A stretch of 64,000 bases of DNA from Ardenticatenales bacterium (GTDB taxonomy: Bacteria > Chloroflexota > Anaerolineae > Promineifilales > Promineifilaceae). The number at the start of each line of letters is the position of its first letter. The stretch's first letter is position 1. The stretch is taken from positions 496,001-560,000 of the forward strand of contig JACKBL010000002.1 in the NCBI GenBank assembly GCA_020634515.1. Direction: 5' to 3'. Below the pieces are notes generated by a model. The model did not search any database, was not told where the DNA came from, and saw only the letters and a program-made list of their open reading frames with translations. A program made the translations under genes and the position numbers. Below, piece by piece: positions 61,901-64,000 of this stretch.

Positions 61901-62861
61901 CATAGAGACTGTCGCCGGCATCAACGTCAATTTCCGGGATACGGCTTTCCAGGCGGGCAATACCCAACTCCGTCAGCGTGATGCTCTTGCTCTTTTCGTC
62001 AATATCATAATCGCCGGTTGGCTCTTCCCCTTCCTCCGCCGTATTGCGGCGCAGCCCGCGCGCATATTGCGCAAAGCGCACGTATTCCTGCCCACTGGTG
62101 CTGGCCGGACCGGAGATGATCAGGGGGGTGCGCGCCTCGTCAATGAGGATGTTGTCTACTTCGTCAATGACGGCGTAATGCAGTTCACGTTGTACCAGGT
62201 CCTTTGGATCGGAGACCAGGTTGTCGCGCAGGTAGTCGAAACCGAACTCACTGCTGATGCCGTAGGTCACGTCTGCCTGGTAGGCTTCGGTGCGGGTACA
62301 GGGCCGCCAGTGTACCAGGCGCTCGTCTTCCAACTGCGTGCCCGGCGTCACGTATTCAGGATCGTACAGCGCGGAGAAATTCTGCGGGCCGATGCACCCC
62401 ACGCTCAGGCCGAGCAGATGGAGGATTTTGCCCATCCAGCCGCCGTCGCGGCGGGCCAGGTATTCGTTGACCGTGACGAGATGGACGCCTTTGCCGCTGA
62501 GGGCGTTCAGGTAGAGGGGAAGCGTGGCGACGAGCGTTTTACCTTCACCCGTACGCATTTCCACGACCTGTCCCTGGTGCAGCAGATAGCCGCCAATGAC
62601 CTGCACATCGTAGTGGCGCATCCCCGTCGTGCGGATCGAAGCCACGCGGACCAGCGCGAATGCTTCCGCCAGGATGTCGTCCAGCTCCTCACCGGCGGCC
62701 AGCCGTTCCTTAAAGCGAGCGGTTTGCTGCCGTAGTTCGTCGTCGCTTTGGTTGAGAAAGGTTTGTTCGAAGGTCTCCACGGCCTCCGTCATGGGCATCA
62801 TGCCGTTGATAAGGCGTTTGTTGGGGTCGCCGACGATTTTGCTGACAAGTTTCTTAAACAT
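58908..62861 (-). CDS. secA: Preprotein translocase ATPase SecA (long form)
   Basis: The 1317-residue protein starts after GAGGTG. Motor motifs are MRTGEGKTLVATLPLYL near 101 (Walker A), VIDEVDNILIDEARTPLII near 229 (Walker B region), GRGTDILLGGNPE near 573 and GLHVIGSERHESRRIDNQL near 785. The C-terminus ends in a SEC-C zinc motif, NDPCPCGSGKKYKNCH. Most bacterial SecA proteins have about 850-950 residues; this one has a ~200-residue insert between the LLGGNPE and GLHVIG motifs and extra residues before the C-terminus. It drives export through SecYEG. Confidence 0.95.
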   Translation of the reverse strand: MFKKLVSKIVGDPNKRLINGMMPMTEAVETFEQTFLNQSDDELRQQTARFKERLAAGEELDDILAEAFALVRVASIRTTGMRHYDVQVIGGYLLHQGQVVEMRTGEGKTLVATLPLYLNALSGKGVHLVTVNEYLARRDGGWMGKILHLLGLSVGCIGPQNFSALYDPEYVTPGTQLEDERLVHWRPCTRTEAYQADVTYGISSEFGFDYLRDNLVSDPKDLVQRELHYAVIDEVDNILIDEARTPLIISGPASTSGQEYVRFAQYARGLRRNTAEEGEEPTGDYDIDEKSKSITLTELGIARLESRIPEIDVDAGDSLYDPRFYQLTYYADNALKAEYLFHRDHEYVVQNGEVIIVDDFTGRLMPGRRYSDGLHEAIEAKEGVQVRRENVTIATITLQNYFRLYDKLAGMTGTAVTDAEEFGEIYDLEVTALPTNVQYIVDTNAMGLVERKRKAENVDEVYYTKPESADTPIFFKRTDFPDQVYGTVDAKDNAIITEIKHYYEMGRPILVGTTSVEHSEVIDRYLRRAGIPHNVLNAKRNQSEALVVAQAGRKGAVTISTNMAGRGTDILLGGNPEGLAAETLEEELFDRALMTQLAVRWLTEGEESARGYAQKHPKLDPALLDELIRIKAEFDAALGEIEEVQVVGYLARTLRDQYSVDYNQALNILRLVRTNQTRQAREYLDGLGKDVSMVEDATRLTELYTRYQAASKDPQQQAQFLAEQAFEEHYNGRAALIRTVLSDDLTYARQLVQQVVGLTPDLIDRVLQVKGRAEKEREEVWQLGGLHVIGSERHESRRIDNQLRGRAARQGDPGSSRFFLSLEDDLMKRFGGERLKNFMSRTNIPEDVPIESGMLDRLIESSQERIEGYNFDIRKNVVEYDDVMNKQRQAIYNERREILMGEAHDLGEKVDSAFAGKMAELAANYLDDYVGFVRGEVDRAIVDYTTEATDSTNINGVIMRLRGLLPQVIDLDREELARLRTTRLAERITILAEENIREGTNLLQFLQAIGRFIPLVPPVPNVGGVLATRRSGHLEARERMRVDFLAQVNALFDEFLAEQTEAVDRAGIWHRAEEKINHAFAQFKVEGVTAELLRGQQERFRDQINTALRELLMESVSALDSEQMVVALTSYVALQRDKWKQIIGAQEYDNYQRLLLLSAIDREWRDYLTAMDDLRREIGLEAIAQRDPKVEYKRRSYQMFADMRNNIDTGVAERFFREISAHQEFIRQQQAAAAAKMQLNQSGYEVVQRGKGRGVELRREMPKVGRNDPCPCGSGKKYKNCHMRQDMAASAGTSAGSNGQQNQSATAGQRKAKRRRR

Positions 62862-62985
62862 ATTTCACCTCAAAACGTCCGTTGTCGTGTGTAGCTTACG
62901 CAAATTCCGCCTCTGGCGCAACGTCAGCGGGGCGGATTTAATCTACGACCAATGACGCGGACGTTTTCGTTGTCAGGGACCTTCT

Positions 62986-63045
62986 GGGAAGCTCGAAGCT
63001 TCCCGGAAGATGACCTTCCAGGGAGCTATGAGCCTCCTGGAAGGT
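62986..63045. repeat. Two adjacent hairpins between secA and prs
   Basis: GGGAAGCT and AGCTTCCC (62986-62993, 62997-63004) pair across CGA. ACCTTCCAGG (63013-63022) then pairs with CCTGGAAGGT (63036-63045). The second may act as terminator of prs on the minus strand. A related AGCTTCC-T-GGAAGCT hairpin follows gpmI at 33573. Confidence 0.65.
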
Positions 63046-63054
63046 GGTTGATAC

Positions 63055-64000
63055 CTATTCGTTAAATAATTGCCCAACGCTGCGCCCTTCGTGTGAACGC
63101 TGGATGACTTCGCCCAGCAGTTGGGCGACGCTGAGGACCGTGCAGTTGGGGAGCCGCTTTTCGGGGGGGATGGGCAGGGTGTCGGTGGTGATGTATTCTT
63201 GCACGGGCAAGTCGCGCAGCCGTTCCGTAGCCGGATCGGAAAGGACGGGGTGGGTGAAGGCGACGTAGACGTTGTTGCCGCCGTAATCCTTGACGACGTT
63301 GACGGCCTGGGCCATGGAACCGGCGGTGTCCACCAGATCGTCGATGATGATTACGTCTCGGTTGCGCACGTCCCCGATAAGTCCGAGGGCTTCCCGTTTG
63401 AGCAGGTCGTTGGCAATGCGGCGTTTTTCCACGAAGGCGATGGAGGCGTGCAGCATGTCGGCGTATTTGCGGCCCATTTTGGCGAAGCCGAGGTCTGTGG
63501 TGACGATAACGGGATCGACGAGGTTTTTCTCTTTCAGGTAGTCGGTGATGATATAGCGGGCGGTGAGGTGGTCGCCGGGGATTTTGTAGAAGCCTTGAAT
63601 CTGGCCGGCGTGCAGGTCAATGGTCATCCAGCGGTCCGCGCCGGCAACTTCTATCATGTCCGCCAGCAGTCGCGCCGTGATGGGCACGCGCGGGAGCGTC
63701 TTCTGATCGCTTTGGGAATAGGCCAGATAGGGAGCAACGAGGGTGATTCTGCCGGCACTATCCCGGTTCACGCAGTCAATGGCAATCAATGTCTCCATGA
63801 TGTTCGTATGCACCGGCTGCGAATGGCTCTGGATGATGAACACATCCTGCCCGCGCACACTTTCCTTCAGTTGTATCCAGATATTCTTGTTCGGAAACTG
63901 GATGATGTCCCAATCCCCCAGCGTCAGGCCCAGGTAGTTGGCAATCCGCCGCGCCAGCTCCGGGCAACCGGAGCCGGCCAGCAACTTGATTTCGCCATAC
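63055..64000 (-). CDS. prs: Ribose-phosphate pyrophosphokinase (5' partial)
   Basis: The frame is open to the window edge (YGEIKLLAGSG), so the ATG is just outside. Motifs are IQSHSQPVHTNIMETLIAID near 55, RVPITARLLADMIEVAGADR near 105, TIDLHAGQIQGFY near 125, the flexible loop and VIIIDDLVDTAGSMAQAV near 222, which is the PRPP-binding loop. The enzyme makes PRPP from ribose-5-phosphate and ATP for nucleotide and amino-acid synthesis. The His of the usual FPN-Q-KNI start is partly changed (FPNKNIWIQLKESVRG). Confidence 0.92.
   Translation of the reverse strand, partial: YGEIKLLAGSGCPELARRIANYLGLTLGDWDIIQFPNKNIWIQLKESVRGQDVFIIQSHSQPVHTNIMETLIAIDCVNRDSAGRITLVAPYLAYSQSDQKTLPRVPITARLLADMIEVAGADRWMTIDLHAGQIQGFYKIPGDHLTARYIITDYLKEKNLVDPVIVTTDLGFAKMGRKYADMLHASIAFVEKRRIANDLLKREALGLIGDVRNRDVIIIDDLVDTAGSMAQAVNVVKDYGGNNVYVAFTHPVLSDPATERLRDLPVQEYITTDTLPIPPEKRLPNCTVLSVAQLLGEVIQRSHEGRSVGQLFNE

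Noticed and set aside
61074..62735. Plus-strand frame of 553 codons
   Set aside because: It is antisense to secA, whose motifs are certain.

Overview
The window looks like chromosomal DNA from a Chloroflexota bacterium, most likely class Anaerolineae. The reasons are: high GC (about 60% by eye); an oversized SecA with insertions; secreted proteins with long Thr-Pro linkers; a Ras-like GTPase operon; several TTG/GTG starts; and a T-box leader at serS. The lineage is inferred from gene content only; there is no rRNA gene.

Layout. 1-4217: a hydrolase/acyl-CoA ligase fusion (5' end outside the window) and two membrane proteins. 4366-6513: ferritin-like protein, a frameshifted nucleotidyltransferase, a TetR regulator and a DoxX-like protein. 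6514-10818: a four-gene minus-strand cluster (Tat-exported small subunit, GMC oxidoreductase, AttH/CrtC-like protein, flavin-binding protein). 10884-12745: ATPase plus Toprim-like partner, possibly defence. 12883-24511: Nudix, FAIM-like, spherulin-4-like, WecA-like and C39-like proteins, then a giant O-antigen-ligase/TPR/cyclophilin fusion and a polytopic membrane protein. 24900-29271: two glycosyltransferases flanking a NotI-like restriction gene broken by a small palindromic element, next to an intact D12 adenine methylase. 29321-30186: a 116-bp tandem array of hairpins. 30392-37425: hydrolase, gpmI, an ABC-2 exporter and a YfcH-like epimerase. 37452-39303: ATPase plus PIN nuclease. 39402-45422: M23 peptidase, then a four-gene Ras-like GTPase / membrane coiled-coil / histidine kinase operon. 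45456-50366: ABC exporter, lipid kinase, YbaK, tRNA-Gly, O-antigen ligase. 50702-64000: an atypical OmpR-type regulator, rpsT, greA, lysS, T-box-serS, a glycosyltransferase, a GNAT protein, secA and prs.

The most striking feature is not a gene. The palindrome TGCCGGCA occurs about 89 times (my count by eye; about 2 expected from base composition) in genes and spacers. At most copies the top strand is G-rich on the left and C-rich on the right, so local GC skew reverses at the octamer. This pattern would fit recurrent double-strand breakage and resection, or another strand-asymmetric process centred on the site. The spacers also hold several families of short dispersed hairpins. One such element has inserted into the NotI-like gene, and several lie between the serS T-box and serS.
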